Assembly (NCBI GenBank): GCA_004123355.1
Contig: SCHM01000005.1
Span: 1 to 64,000, forward strand
Reading direction: 5' to 3'
DNA: 64,000 bases
Origin: Amphirosellinia nigrospora
Taxonomy: Eukaryota; Ascomycota; Sordariomycetes; Xylariales; Xylariaceae
Each line of letters begins with the position of its first letter. Position 1 is the first letter of the stretch. Both the position numbers and the translations under genes were made by a program. The notes beneath the pieces are model-generated. The model made no database searches. It was not told the DNA's origin and saw only the letters and a list, made by a program, of their open reading frames with translations. This document shows, piece by piece, positions 34,498 through 46,572 of the stretch.

Positions 34498-35725
34498 TTA
34501 TCGAACCAACATCCATGTTTTCATACTCTGGCAAAATGTTGTCCGAATCCATTCTCCGATAGCCTCTAATGATGTCAACAACATATACGCACCGAGCAAG
34601 CTGTTCGTTGACCCTAGGCTAATCGGGCCATATATATTGATGCAAGATTGATTGGGGGATTGATTATCGCACGCAAAATAAACCTCCCACTCGTCTGAGG
34701 TGACGACAACCAGGGGCACGGACACAAGTTTGGTAGTGAACAACTGCTGTCGCTCGCTGGCAGTCACCCTCGTTTCCTGACACCTGAACGTGCGAACCTG
34801 TGCCATGCGCTCGTGCCACGCAGCTACCCAGACGCCGAGCTGTAGTAGAGGGTCACGTACTGAGGCTTTCAGTTTGGTCTCGATAGTTACAGCCACTGGG
34901 TTGTATCGCAGGGGCAGGTATTCCGTGGCATTGAAATGAGCCCATAACCAGAGAGGCGCATGCGCAATACCGTGGTATGTATCACGCTCTTCAATGTCGG
35001 GTCGGAAATCTCTGCAGCCAAGACATAGTCCACCTTCGTCCGGTAGCTATTGCTTTCTAGCGGTCTATCCAAATCTCCAGACTGTGTCAAGCTGTTTTGT
35101 GGAGACCAGGCCAGGAGGGAGGCAGTGTCTTCCCCTGCGACAAGACGTTGTAGTGTCGGTACGGAATTGTTGGCGATCGTGGCAGTCATGATCGGCTCGA
35201 CAGCTACCTGTGATCCGCTGTTCCCGAATGCTAATAACAACATCGGGGTATGGACAAGGTTATTCCATGCCAGTTCATGTCGTCCCTGATCTGTCGAAGA
35301 CTCTGACATTTCGACGATGGAAAGGAGTTTCGCCAATGTTGCCTCGGCAGCTACAGCACCTCCGGCCGACTCGGCAGCTCGGAAGAATGTCGAACGTGTC
35401 TCGTCTTGCCCCATGACGGAGGAGACCTGTTGTTCCACCTCTTTGGGGATGATGCTCCCGGTGGAATACAGCCTTCCGGATGGCGACATAGAGAGGCTGG
35501 ACGTCGGCTGGGAGGGTCCCGGCGGCCAGTTTATGTCGGAAAACCGGCTTCTTCAGCACATCCAGATCGGCAAAAGTCTTGATGGATGACTTTGTGGGAG
35601 TGGGTGGCCTTGAACCTGGTCTCGGGGGGCAGCGATGGGATGCGGAACTCCATCGCATCGGTTTGTGGGCTCGCTGGATCGTCTAGGGATTCGATCCAGT
35701 CCTGGATAATGCAAGTTTCTAGCAT
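34498..35725 (-). CDS. PD-(D/E)XK nuclease-like domain protein (fungal orphan type)
   Basis: The start is the ATG at 35,725 (MLETCIIQDWIESLDDPASP), typical of the short N-terminal helix in this fungal family. Conserved landmarks follow in order: LKKPVFRHKL, LPADVQPLYVAI, ELAWNNLVHTPMLLLA, TKVDYVLAAE, FNATEYLPLRYNPVAV, then TIETK and LLQLGVWVAAWHERM. The pattern KVDYVL....TIETK..LQLGVW matches the PD-(D/E)XK nuclease-like domain seen in many Fusarium and Colletotrichum proteins, where E-T-K supplies the E-X-K part. About three small frame changes are required. Nuclease activity is inferred from the fold only. It closes the orphan block, and an exact TACCTAGGTA palindrome stands 252 bp upstream. 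Confidence 0.72.
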
Positions 35726-36603
35726 TGCGAGATAAAGGATCAGAGTGGCTAAATCTAGGATAGATAAAAGGAAGGAATCTAGATGGGCAACTACAACCAA
35801 GAGGGTTATGCTACGTAGTAGGGGCGTAGCCCCCCCCCCCCCACACGCTAAATCCAAATTCAGCAGTCCAAAGCTTATTTAGTGGATTGAGGAACTTTTG
35901 TGGGGCCATGCCGGCGGTTTTGTGTGGGCTTAGCTAAGCTTTAACCTAGCTAAGACATTAACTCTTCAAGCGGACGTACCTAGGTAGATGATAGAACTGG
36001 TCTGTTTCGCTACAGTAAGGGTTGAAAGTCGTGCGCTTGCTTCTAATGCCGAGAACTGCTACCAATTGCTGAGGCCGCTTGTAATAATTCGTCACTAGTA
36101 TTACGCTGTCCATAGTTGGTATCGCCGGTGTAGATGGCCTCACCGTCATTATAGTTTCTCTTCAAAAGGATATAACTATTACTTGATAATTGCTCGAGCA
36201 TGCGGCCGAGGCCGACATGCTAGACTACAAGGAAGAACTGCTTTTCTTTAATTTTTATCAAATCCACGATTTCTACCTAGTTCCTTAGTGATCTATGGCA
36301 CCTAAGAATAAGCCTTCAGAAATCTTTCACCGCCCATACTAGGTTCGTTTGTCTCGGGGAGCTTTGAGCTTTTGCTCTGGTTGATTCTTTGCCTTTGGCG
36401 CACGGCTGGTTGGGTAGCCTAATGCAAGGCACCAACCGTCCTACGCCGTTTCATATTTCTTGGAATCACTTCGTTCAGTCCTATTCCAAGGGATATAAAA
36501 TGAATCACAACTACTTGAACAACTCCTACTTCGCTAACCTTGTAGGTTGTCAATTACCCTGCCTACTTGTCAACTATCTCGACAGTGTTTGCTCAACAAA
36601 AAC
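35726..36603. other. Intergenic with C13 run and palindrome
   Basis: It contains a run of 13 C at 35,830-35,842, within 120 bp of the nuclease-like start codon, and TACCTAGGTA at 35,977-35,986. Nothing supports a gene on either strand before 36,604. Confidence 0.55.
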
Positions 36604-38658
36604 ATGGAGGCCCTTGAGAAGCAGATGAGCCAAATCCAAGTTGGTACCAGGGCATTATGCTGCAATCAACAGTTGAACTCACCATGCACCAAAGTTGGCT
36701 CATTAGCCTGCAAGAGTTGCCTCATGGTTGCCGTATGTTCACAATATACTTATAAACCCTCTAATACCGCTACGACGCTAACTAGTTCTGCGAGGGAAAG
36801 TACTGCAGCAAACGTTGCCAAACCGCAGACTGGCCAAATCATCGCAAAGACTGCGCGTCGCCTATCATGAAAGGGATTTGGGAACCTCGCTGGGCTGCTG
36901 AGAATCGTCCGCCCGCGTTCGTCAGCCTCGACCCTCCAATCCAAAAGAAGTTTGGGCCGGTGAAATACCTTTGGGGCAACGTTCCAGCTTTTGATGTGAT
37001 CCAACTTGGCCAGAATGAGGGTGTTGGTTTTGGGAATCCCTTAAATTTACTTTTCGCCGGTGGGTTGCTTTATTGAGCCTCATGCCGATTCATCGTGTCC
37101 CCCGTCTAATCTTCTCTGTTATAGCATCGGGAGACTTACGAAACGTCGTTCTCTCTGTTGTGAAATTGCCACAGACCTATCAATCTCCTCTCAGCATCGT
37201 TATTAATGACCTTGATATTGACATCATTGCGCGAAACATGATATTCCTCTTAATCATGCTTGTGGAAGAGGACCCTAATATAGCTGTTGAGTCTATGCTG
37301 CACGTCTGGTACTCGGCGCTGCTGACGGAGTCGTGCAACACCCTACTTCAAAAGAAGCTTAAGCCAGTTGTCAAAGACGTATGTGACAAGATCGCAACAA
37401 AGCCTTCTAAAACCTTGCTCGGCAAGACTTGGAACTTCGGAGACAGCTCTCTTCGACTCGTCCTCACTCAAGAAACATGGCTGAAGCTGTTATCATACTT
37501 TGACGTGCCTGGTGGCATGACTAAGGAAACAGCACACGCCGTCCGTCAAGCCGTCGTGAACGCACCTTCACGTGTCGACTACTTCGATCGGGCTCTCTTA
37601 ATCAAATCACCAGCCATGGGTCTCGGCATGATCAAGTATCGCAATGACGGAATTCTTGTACCCTTCGGACAATCTCGCGAGGCTTTCGTCATTCCGAATC
37701 CGTGCGTCCTCCTTTGCTGAACTTGTCCCTATGTATTTTCGCTGCCGTCTAACATCTGGCTTATTTAGGACAATCTTCCAGTCATCCAATGAATGGCCCA
37801 TGATGGATTCGGCCGACCCAACAGCGGGGTGGCCGATGAAGGCCTTTCTCGCGACGAAAGTCGGACCCGCCAAAAACGATGCGTATGGCCAGCTACATCA
37901 CTACCTGAAGCGCCTGTTCACCGATTTCCATCGTTACCTGCACTCGAAATCAGTATCCTTTGAGCTCTATCACGTTGACGCACAAGTTCTGCCCAAGACC
38001 CTCGCCGGCAGAGAGTTCGACCGTATTGAGGTGAATAACATCTGCGACTCACACTACTTAGGCATCCACACAACTCTCAACGCCTTCGGGCCTCTCCTGA
38101 GTAGTCCGTCAAAGAACCAGCACGCGACTCTCATAACGACCTTTTTAAACGCCGTCCCGAGGCTAAGATGTTCTCCGAGGCCTTGAATCCTGCTGCGGAG
38201 GAGCTTGTAAGCAAATACGATATGTCCATCGTCATGAAGTTTATTGGATCGGATTTGACAACACCAACGGGAACAATGGCAGAGAGATCAAAGCGCCTCT
38301 ACACTCATGCTATCAAGATAGGGTCTGCCATCAAGCTGGTGGGCAATATGGATGAGTACTTCAATAGGCAAGTGTAAACCAAGCGAATTTCCACGACCCG
38401 CCTCACTACCCTCACGGAATAAATGTTAGCTAATACTTATATACCGGCCCAATTATATAGATACATGGAACTCCAGGATTTCGCACACGCTGCTTCATCT
38501 GCTAGGGTAAAAATGAAGGAGAAGCACACGATCATCGCCCTTGGCCGTTGAGGGTCAACTGCGGTCCGCACCCCACGCAAAAAGACATAGAGGACTTCAA
38601 GCTCTTGCTTGGGAGTCCGCATATTGGGCATGAGAGATATGTGGAGTGGAAGGTCTGA
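36604..38658 (+). CDS. MYND zinc-finger / DUF4470 protein
   Basis: Five exons. Introns are at 36,733-36,800, 37,060-37,124, 37,702-37,768 and 38,368-38,460; the last is a GC-AG intron (GCAAGT..TATATAG). Splicing intron 1 gives a complete MYND finger, CKSCLMVAYCSKRCQTADW..HRKDC, a protein-interaction domain. DUF4470 follows: NPLNLLFAASGDLRNVV spans intron 2, then INDLDIDIIARNMIFLLIML. The C-terminus has PWPLRVNCGPHP and ends VEWKV. Two single-base losses in short C runs (about 38,158 and 38,540) are needed to keep family similarity, so it is either broken or mis-sequenced. The function is unknown; MYND/DUF4470 proteins are expanded in filamentous fungi. Confidence 0.85.
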
Positions 38659-39351
38659 GATGCAAAAGTAGCAGGGGGGAAGGAATGAGAGGAGGGGAGG
38701 GCGCAGCGAGATGGATCGTGTCTGCCATTTGTCATATTGGGGACTCTGAGAGCTAAATGTCAGCAGACCTTTTAGCTTTTCGTTAGCTGGTAGTAAGGCT
38801 AAGATGAACTTTTGACACTCTGTTGACAAGTAGTGCAACGCTACATGAGTCTACCTCCCGGTGTAAGCGCGACGACCTTGTCAACAAGATGCTCCTAGTA
38901 ATAGTTAACATGACTAAAGAAGAGGTAATTACCAAACAATCCTAGTCTTAGATCTTCTACGACTTACAAGAACGCTTCAATCCGGATGGCGTGAGACCTA
39001 TAAGCGTGAGATCTCAGTTGTGGCACTAAAACGGGAACGACTACCCGTCGATTTGATAGCTAGGTATTGCCTGAAAAGTTCGAGTAAAGAGGATTCTTAG
39101 TTTAGTGCCTAAGCAGGACGACTGGGAGACCTGAAAAAGCACATATACTACATGCTAATGAAACACTAATCAATTTTTTTACACCGTGATATATACTGAA
39201 TCAGTTATCTCTTTCGTGACAACTTGTGCGGGATAGTCTCGGCTTAAATCTCAAGGAGCTCACGATCCGTCATCTACTATTTATCGATACTAAGACCTTG
39301 AGGCTTAGTATGAATACACTATGAATTGCCTACAGTGATAACAGACAATAG
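38659..39351. other. Intergenic, convergent
   Basis: The 3' flanks of the MYND gene and the pepsin-like gene. Nothing recognisable on either strand. Confidence 0.5.
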
Positions 39352-41206
39352 CTATCTATCTGTCGACCTATCGTCGGTAGAGTCTCGAAACGTTAGTTCC
39401 GCCTTCTTCTCTAGAATGATAAGCCGCTCTATCTCGCGCGCTGTAGCGTCTTCTTCCAATATCTCTCGTTTAATCTGTACATGATTGACATGTGATCTGC
39501 GAATCTTTCTGACGCTAAAGAATACGACGAGTAGCGCGAGTACTGTTCCCACGATCGACACGGTCACCTTGGTATCAGGATTGGCGTGCGCTACCTCCGG
39601 AGCCGCATTTAGTTGATCAAGAGTCGTTACGCCGTCGTAGTCCAATGTCCAGACCGGTAGGACACTGCTCCAGCTTTTAGTCCACGCATCCACTTCCAAA
39701 TTCACCCCTGTCCTGTCGGTCATAGTTCCAGAGGCTATTTCAATGAGGTCTTCAGAAACATCTCCTTTCATTCCAGTCGGACCAGGGGCTTGCGCAAGCC
39801 AATAGCTTGCCACAGTGTCCGCTACATCGTTATATTCGAAATGGGTAGCCAAGAATGCGGATTGCAGAAATGCACGACCTAGACGTGGCCATGTGTAAGT
39901 ACCGTTGTCCCACTCAGATTCTTGCTGAGAACAGGGGAAATATCGCGCCGGAGGTAGAAGTGAACCATTTTTTGCTCGCGTCGTAGCGTGAAATGTATGC
40001 TGTAGCGATGCCATGGGAATCTTGATAGATAAGCTGGGATACCCACCTCCTCACCCTCGACAACGTCAACGTATGGCCCTGACGTGACCCCGAGCTCGAG
40101 ATAAACGGGAGACAGGAATACCGGATGATCTGGCGGGTACTTCCATAGGTATAAATTTCGGGTGACATCATATTCAAGATCTAGCACTTCCGCCAATGGA
40201 TCGCAGAGATGGCGGCTTAGGTGGAGATACGGTGTTCCGGGCTCGATGATCAAACCTGATCCAGTAGAGTTGTTGCTCTCGCTCAAGAGGCTGGGATCTT
40301 CTTTGTAAGGCCCCTGAGGAAAACTTCCATTGTTTAGCCTAAGATTTTCCAAGGGAAGAAAGCCGGAATCGACGCCAATAGATATGTGAGTCAAAGTAAG
40401 GCCCATGTCAGTCGGGTTTCCATATGAATTGTATGTCACGGTCCAGTTTAGTACATCACCCATAATCTTGTTGTTGTCATAACCGCCGACAATGAGGGAG
40501 CCGTTGACTAGGGGCTCGACCGAGCCCATGTGGAAGCTAGAAAATGAAGAGGATACCTTTCCGGCCTCCAAAAGGCTGGCAGCAATCCTGGGAAGCGACA
40601 TCATCGAGTTCAATAACGGCACTGAGAGTGAGTCTTTTGAAGTCCGCATAGCCAACATCTCTCCCACAATAGCAGGTGTTTCGAGGCGAAGGCCTCCGAG
40701 ATTCGAAGTAAAGTTGATGCCCGTTATGTTTCCATCAAATGACATGAAGCGACAGAAGTCTAGTCCCGGCGGCCCAGTAAGAGAAATACTGTCCCACGGA
40801 GTAAGATGACTAGCGTCCCACGGCATGGAGTCTGTCAACGAAGGAAGCCGGACTTGTTTTGTCATCGGGTCGTCGAGGTAGAACTTGGGAAAGGTAAACT
40901 CGTCACAACGTAGAATGCCATTTGTGACCTCGTCCGCGCACCCCTGCGGCCTGACAAGTAGAGACGCATTCGAGAAGGTGATATATGTGTTGAGTGTCAG
41001 ATTCTTCTCTAAGCTATCGTAGCTGAACTGAATGGTAGCCATGGGCCATCGATGTCGGGCGACAAGTGAGCGCTCGGCTGGTTGTTGAAAGGGGCTTGAA
41101 TAAGCCCAACGGCCGCTGTCGCAGCGGATGCCGCAAAGACAAATTGTAATTGGATTGGAGCATAGATAGAGATTAGGGCAGCCACGGCGCTTTCCCTTGT
41201 GTTCAC
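39352..41206 (-). CDS. Membrane-anchored pepsin-like (peptidase A1 fold) protein
   Basis: An N-terminal hydrophobic signal (IYAPIQLQFVFAASAATA) precedes QAPF..DGPW, the usual entry to fungal pepsin-like proteins. The middle has NGSLIVGGYDNNKIMGD, and the second active-site region reads GLIIEPGTPYLHLSRHLCDPL, where Asp-Ser/Thr-Gly is expected, so the catalytic Asp is Glu-Pro. A later block, YFPCSQQ then LGRAFLQSAFLATHFEYND, corresponds to the family's LGR.FLQ.AYL..DYE. A single membrane helix (VSIVGTVLALLVVFFSV) and a basic cytosolic tail follow. About two one-base losses (about 41,030 and 40,035) are needed. It is probably a non-catalytic surface protein. It is divergent from the DUF6536 gene. 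Confidence 0.75.
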
Positions 41207-41639
41207 TCAGTTTACATATTCAATCACGGATCTTTTAGTCTCGGGGGTCTCAATTATTCCATGATCTTGGATCTTATCTTTCGAAGTATACATGGCATAC
41301 ATGTGGCGCAGTTCAGGTCTGGGTGACGTTCGCCAAGCCTCCACATACTGTGATTGAATCCTACAACGCCTTCGCCGCGTTTCACATTGAAGCGCCTTGC
41401 ATACAAGATTCATGCAACCGGTTCCCCAGGGCGTGCGGAGGTGGCGGAGTGGATAAGGCATTTTCACAGCCACTTTGTTGCGTTCATTAATCATTGATTT
41501 ATTCAGCTTACATCTCTATCAGGAAATACCGGCTATCCAAGCACATCTCTAGCACTGCTTTAATTCAAGGAATCACGCCGTCCTCCGGCCCCATGATCAA
41601 TGCTTTATTCTTTCAGGTCGAGATTATTTTGCTCCCATC
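41207..41639. promoter_or_regulatory. Divergent promoter, pepsin-like / DUF6536
   Basis: A 433-bp space between two start codons facing away from each other, the only evident control region for both membrane proteins. No specific site is recognised. Confidence 0.45.
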
Positions 41640-43755
41640 ATGGAACGATTCAAACGCGCCTCTATGGGCGCCGTCACATACCCTATCCGGGAATACCGCA
41701 AGTTCCAAGACTATCGCCATCGGCGCATCGACGACGCACCCCTGACGTGGGACTTGAGTACTTGGAAACGACTGCATCCGTCGCTTCGACAAGGCTACAA
41801 GTACTGTCTCTGCATCGTGGCGAGCGTTTGGGCACTCATTCTTGCCTTTGCCATATGGGTCGGTGCTTCTCACGAGGCACAGGCTGGCCTGGTCTTCACC
41901 CTGAAGACCGGTAGCTGTACGGCTGCGCATGATATCAACTTCTGGGTCCATCTTGTAGTAAACGGCCTAGCTTCAACCCTGTACGCTATCTCCTCTTTTG
42001 TTATGCAGAGACTCGCAGCGCCGGCAAGGGAGGACATCGATAGGGCGCACGGTGCTTCGAGCCCGATGAAAATTGGCTCGCTCGCTTTCACCAACTTTGC
42101 ACTACTCGGCCGGAAACGACTTTGGGTGTTTTTTATGCTCTGGGCAAGCTCGCTGCCCCTTCATTTGTTGCTGAACTCTGTCATTGTGTATACATCGACG
42201 AACGCGGAGTGGCCTAGCTATGTTGTCATGGTTTCCGAGGACGAGCTCAAGTCTGTGATGTCAAATACCTCAGTTATTGCAACCCCGAGCAGGCGACAAT
42301 ACGATGAAATGCCTGAATTTGAAGGGGCTTCTTTCGAGGATAAGGCCTCTCTACAAGCGCAAGCCTTATGGCATCAACAACCGCCCATGGTAGATCTTGG
42401 CTTGATGAATGCATTGACACATTTGGCTCCGGATCTAGCGAAACCTGGGGCGACGTCATTCTTGTGCACAGCACTCAGAGCTCATACTCCGCAACAACCC
42501 TGAAGGAACCCTCTTTTATACACAGCTACCTCCCCACTATCGTGGAAGACCCATGGCGATGGCTCTGTGGGTATAACGATGATAATGCTACATGCGATGC
42601 GCAAAAGATATTGGAGGGCGGTCGGTGGACGGCGGATGGACTGACCATATCGCGGTGTCTTGCGCGCAGATTTCCCGAGCTCTGTGAGCTGAACGTGAGC
42701 CTAGCCATCCTGGTCGTGGTGTTGGTAGCTGTCTCAACTAAGCTCATTGCCATTGTGTTTGCTGTGATGCTTGGCCGACATCGTTCACTTCTCACGATCG
42801 GAGATGCCATTGCCTCCTTCCTAGAAAACCAGATACTTATTTGCCTCCGATACTTGAGTCGACTTATCATACTAGGCGTCGGATGGTAATGTTTGAAATG
42901 AAGGCGGCGTTCTGGGCTGCAACCATCTTGTAAGGTTTCCTCCCCCTTTTTCTTTCAATGCCGGAGCTACCTAACAGTATGAACTTGTTTCAGCGGCATT
43001 GTCGGCCTATCTTTGGCATGGTGGTTTTTCGCTTTCACATTTCAGCAAACTGCAGTCGCCTTCTCCCACTCAAAGACACCGTTCAATTTCACTGCTATGC
43101 TCCGGTACGGACTCGGAAAGATGCCTAGTAGGTGGTCGGATGAACTAAACAAACATCTCTTAACTTATGCGGATGCCGAAAACCCATCGGTCACGTACAC
43201 CAGTGGAGCTGTGTTAGCCAATCTACCGCAGCTTGCCCTGAGTGCTTTTTATCTGGTGTTCAACAACTATGTCACGCGACTGTTCGTTGCACTCGAGTTT
43301 CGAGCTTTCTCTACTCGTCGTCGAGGCTCCGGGTTAGCCAGCCTCTGAAAGACACCAAGCAACGTCGAGCCTATTTTCTCCAGATCCCTCTAAAATACAG
43401 TTTACTCAGCATAGCACTCTTGCGTATTGCATACCTTTCTATCCCAGACGCTATTCCTCCGTAGAGTATATGCCATATTCCCGAAGACGTACGATGACGC
43501 TAGGGAGATTGGGAAAAACTACTGCCCATGATCGGGTACTCTCCTGTGGCTTGCTTTGCGTTCGCCATTTTGTTGACATTTTTGGTCGTCTTGGGGATTG
43601 CGATGGGGCTCATGACTCTCGATTGGAGGTTCTTGGATACTAGCGGAGACTCACTTGCGATTGGCGTAGCCTGTCACCCCCGGAAAAAACATTCAACAGT
43701 CATGAGGGGAGATAAGGTGGGGAGTGACGAACAAATATGCAAACGACCATATTAA
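41640..43755 (+). CDS. DUF6536 multi-spanning membrane protein
   Basis: The N-terminal part matches DUF6536: GYKYCLCIVASVWALIL (first helix), VFTLKTGSC, HLVVNGLASTLYAISSFVMQ, RLAAPAREDIDRAHG and WASSLPLHLLLNSV. Later landmarks are WLDECIDTFGS, SLLTIGDAIASFLE, an intron at 42,930-42,993 (GTAAGG..CAG), FNNYVTRLFVALEF, RAYFLQIPLKYSLLS, MIGYSPVACFAFAILL and SLAIGVACHP near the end. At least four small frame changes (about 42,390, 42,830, 43,335 and 43,520) separate these conserved pieces. The homologues are uncharacterised multi-helix membrane proteins of ascomycetes. The locus is either mis-sequenced or a decayed copy. Confidence 0.8.
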
Positions 43756-44191
43756 ATGTTCGTTTAGTCTACTGCCAGTTCGACCACCTGATCCAGGAGA
43801 AGTCATATATACTGGCTCTGAAGTATCATAGATATTCACCCTTAATGCACATTGATGATTAAATAATACTCCTAGTTATGGGCGCAACTTGATAACTATG
43901 CCGCAGAGTTATGTATACTAACCTCTACTGGTCATCTGATATAGACTATTGATTAGATTCTAATGTGTCTCTAGTATCCTTATTTCCACGTGTAACTGAG
44001 AACTTCTTTATACATGGGAGGAAGTTCTCTTAAACGTGGCACTTTTCACTTGACGTTCATAAACGGTTTAAGAGACGTTAACCTCGTGATTCACCCTTAT
44101 TCGAAATGGTTATCATCTAATCTCGTTGTACATATTATGATACATGTCCCTGACAACCTGCGCGAGCCAGATCCCGACCACATTCTTCACT
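43756..44191. other. Intergenic, convergent
   Basis: AT-rich (by eye), no gene supported. Holds the 3' ends of the DUF6536 and GDSL genes. Confidence 0.5.
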
Positions 44192-45210
44192 TTACATGCC
44201 GAAGAACTTGTTGATCGTAGCATGCATATCCTGAGCGATCAACCCGTGCACACGCGTACTTGGCTGAATATAATTCATCCAGTAGAACTTCTGAGCCCCT
44301 CCCACGTATACGACCCGGCGATGCAAGTATCCCACTTCTGGTTCGGGTCATTGGAGTCGCCATCGCAATATGACGCCAGCGATTCAGTCAGGCCATACTG
44401 GTCCTTGTTCTTCATCAAACCGACCATGTAGCTATAGACGTCATAGTAGATAAACTTGCTTGCATATTTGGATTGGGATAGTTTGGTCTTGATAGCGTTG
44501 TTGGCGCTCTCGATGATGCGACCCCACGTATCGATGCAGCCGCCATCTTGGCATAGATATGTCGTGGTTACGGGTGCCAGGTGCTTGGGGTAGATATTGG
44601 CTACAAATACGTAGGGTGCGCCCTGTTCGATGAGGTATTCGGCATTCCAAGTGATTCTGTGGGAGATGTTGCCGATGAACTCGGCGTTGTGCGGGTCGCC
44701 CTCCCAAAATGCATCCGTGTTCTTGGACAGATCATTCTCGCCGGTCCAAATGAATTGAAGGGAGTTTTTGATACTGGCTGGAGGCGATGGATGCGTGTAG
44801 TTATTGAGGATCTGCTCGTGAACAGAGGGTACAGGTTGTCCGTTCCATTGCGCGTCCGCTTTCGTATAGGCGTTATTGACAGTCGCACCGAATTGAGCAG
44901 CACCATTCGCGGCTCCGAACGCATAGTCGGTCAAAGGCACGCCGAGTAGCGATGCGAGGTATTGAACAGCCACCGGGCCGTCCGTCCATGTGCCAAATCC
45001 ATATACGTTGGCCGGGCTTCCCGAGATGCCATGAGCGTATGAGCCGTTACCGTTGTCGCTCAACTCGTCGCCGAATGCCACAAGCTTGCTGAACGGATAT
45101 TTCGATCGCGCTCGGAGAGATTCGTGTTCGTGTCCGTGTAAAGGAACGGCAGAAACCACCGAACTGCCTATAGCCACCAGGGCAAAAGCAGAAGAAATGA
45201 ATGAACGCAT
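44192..45210 (-). CDS. Secreted GDSL/SGNH-type esterase
   Basis: The signal peptide is MRSFISSAFALVAIGSSVVSAV. Block I reads KLVAFGDELSDNGNGS, so the usual nucleophile position of GDSL holds Glu. I recall GDELSD in related fungal proteins, so this may be a subgroup trait rather than damage. Block III is WTGENDL (GxND) and the block II glycine lies in AFGAANGAAQF. The final block with the catalytic-type His (IQPSTRVHGLIAQDM) and the family-typical end (INKFFGM, stop at 44,192) lie one frame away from the main frame, which otherwise stops at 44,275. One lost base near 44,310 explains this. Extracellular ester or acyl hydrolysis is the family role. Confidence 0.85.
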
Positions 45211-46572
45211 CCTAACTAGGTGCTGTACTATTTAAAGGAGTGAATTTTCAAATGAGCGAACGAAAGAAAGGGAAAAAGACTGGATGTGGTGGATCAACGC
45301 TCATGGCATACGCGGGATCAGACTCTTAAGTAGGTATGTACGACCTCTCGGATACAGGTGAAGTGCCTACATGTCTCCTAATTGAAGAAGGACTTAGCGT
45401 ACATCTTGGTAAAAGACGCAGACAAGTCGTGTCTGCGGCGGCATACCCGATGTAGATGGTATGCTCAACTTAGCGCCAGAATAGCGATACTATCAGTACT
45501 GATGAGTAAGGTTCCTTAATCCTCATGATTACAGTGTTAGTAAGGTGGATATTGAACTGGGACGTTTTAGCGCTGGCTGAAAGTGAAACAGAGCGAGCGT
45601 CGCACTAATCCGCTCTTATTTAAGTCTCCAATCCCCAAATAACACTATATCTCGTTAATCGGTCAAATTTTAACTGCGCATAACTCTTCTCCAGTCCGTC
45701 GGTCAAAGGTACCAAGTATTAAGCATGATGGTGTGGTAAGCGGAAGATGCCGAATGCTAGCATAAGCCCGGGTTCCTTCCCAGCCAAGGCGATTTGATTT
45801 GCTTTATGAGGCGTATGTCATTTACATATGAAAGCGTCATCGTAAAATAGTACCGGTAGTTTGCCTGTCTGTACTTGGTATCGCTAAACACGGTCGCTCC
45901 ATCTACCTCTTTTCTTGCTCGTACCTTGAGATTACGTTTCTGTGTCACGCGTTGTTCGAACGGAGTAAACATCAGGATTCAGGACCACTCGATGAGAAAT
46001 GTCAACTCCCAAACCCCATCTCGAATGGCCACTTGACCAAGGCTTCTATGAATTCGACTCTTCTTCGCTAGCACCTTCATCCCACTAGTGTTGGGATGTT
46101 GCACAAGCTCAATTTCATCCGCCACCACGATCCCGATATGGCGAGCACTCGGCCCCGACTGAACGAGACAACAAACTCACGTTGAGACCGATTAAATCCG
46201 TCGCGGGGCGCGCTAGGATAGTTGCCTATCTCCGCGGATCGGCCAGCGCTCTTACTAGCGCGAACCGATTCCTAACCAAGGGCTAATAGACAGGTAGGAG
46301 TGCAGGGGCCATCAATCAATTACCTTGTGAAGCTGATATCATTCATTGGTTCCAAAGCTGCTAAAAGGTTGCAACGACAACGAAACGATAGCCGTGACTG
46401 CGCGATGGAAGCGCGAAGACGGGAAGATGGATCGGTAGAGAGCGAGGATGGTCAGCTTAAGAAACCACGCAATCATGAATTGTGCTTTTTCACGGGCTGG
46501 CAGAGGACATCTCCCCTAGAAACTTCCTCATCATGCTGCTGTCTATCCCACAAAGCAGTTTTTCCTTGCTCT
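45211..46572. other. Intergenic
   Basis: No gene, RNA or repeat could be supported in this 1.36 kb. Short open frames here lack domains and natural codon texture. Confidence 0.5.

Noticed and set aside
10016-35725. Starship-type giant mobile element
   Set aside because: No tyrosine-recombinase (DUF3435) captain gene or other known Starship marker (NLR, ferric reductase, DUF3723) was seen in the block.
41430-41520. tRNA-like A box (GTGGCGGAGTGGATAAGGC)
   Set aside because: No B box (GGTTCGAATCC-type) follows at the right distance and no cloverleaf can be drawn; chance similarity or a relic too short to call.
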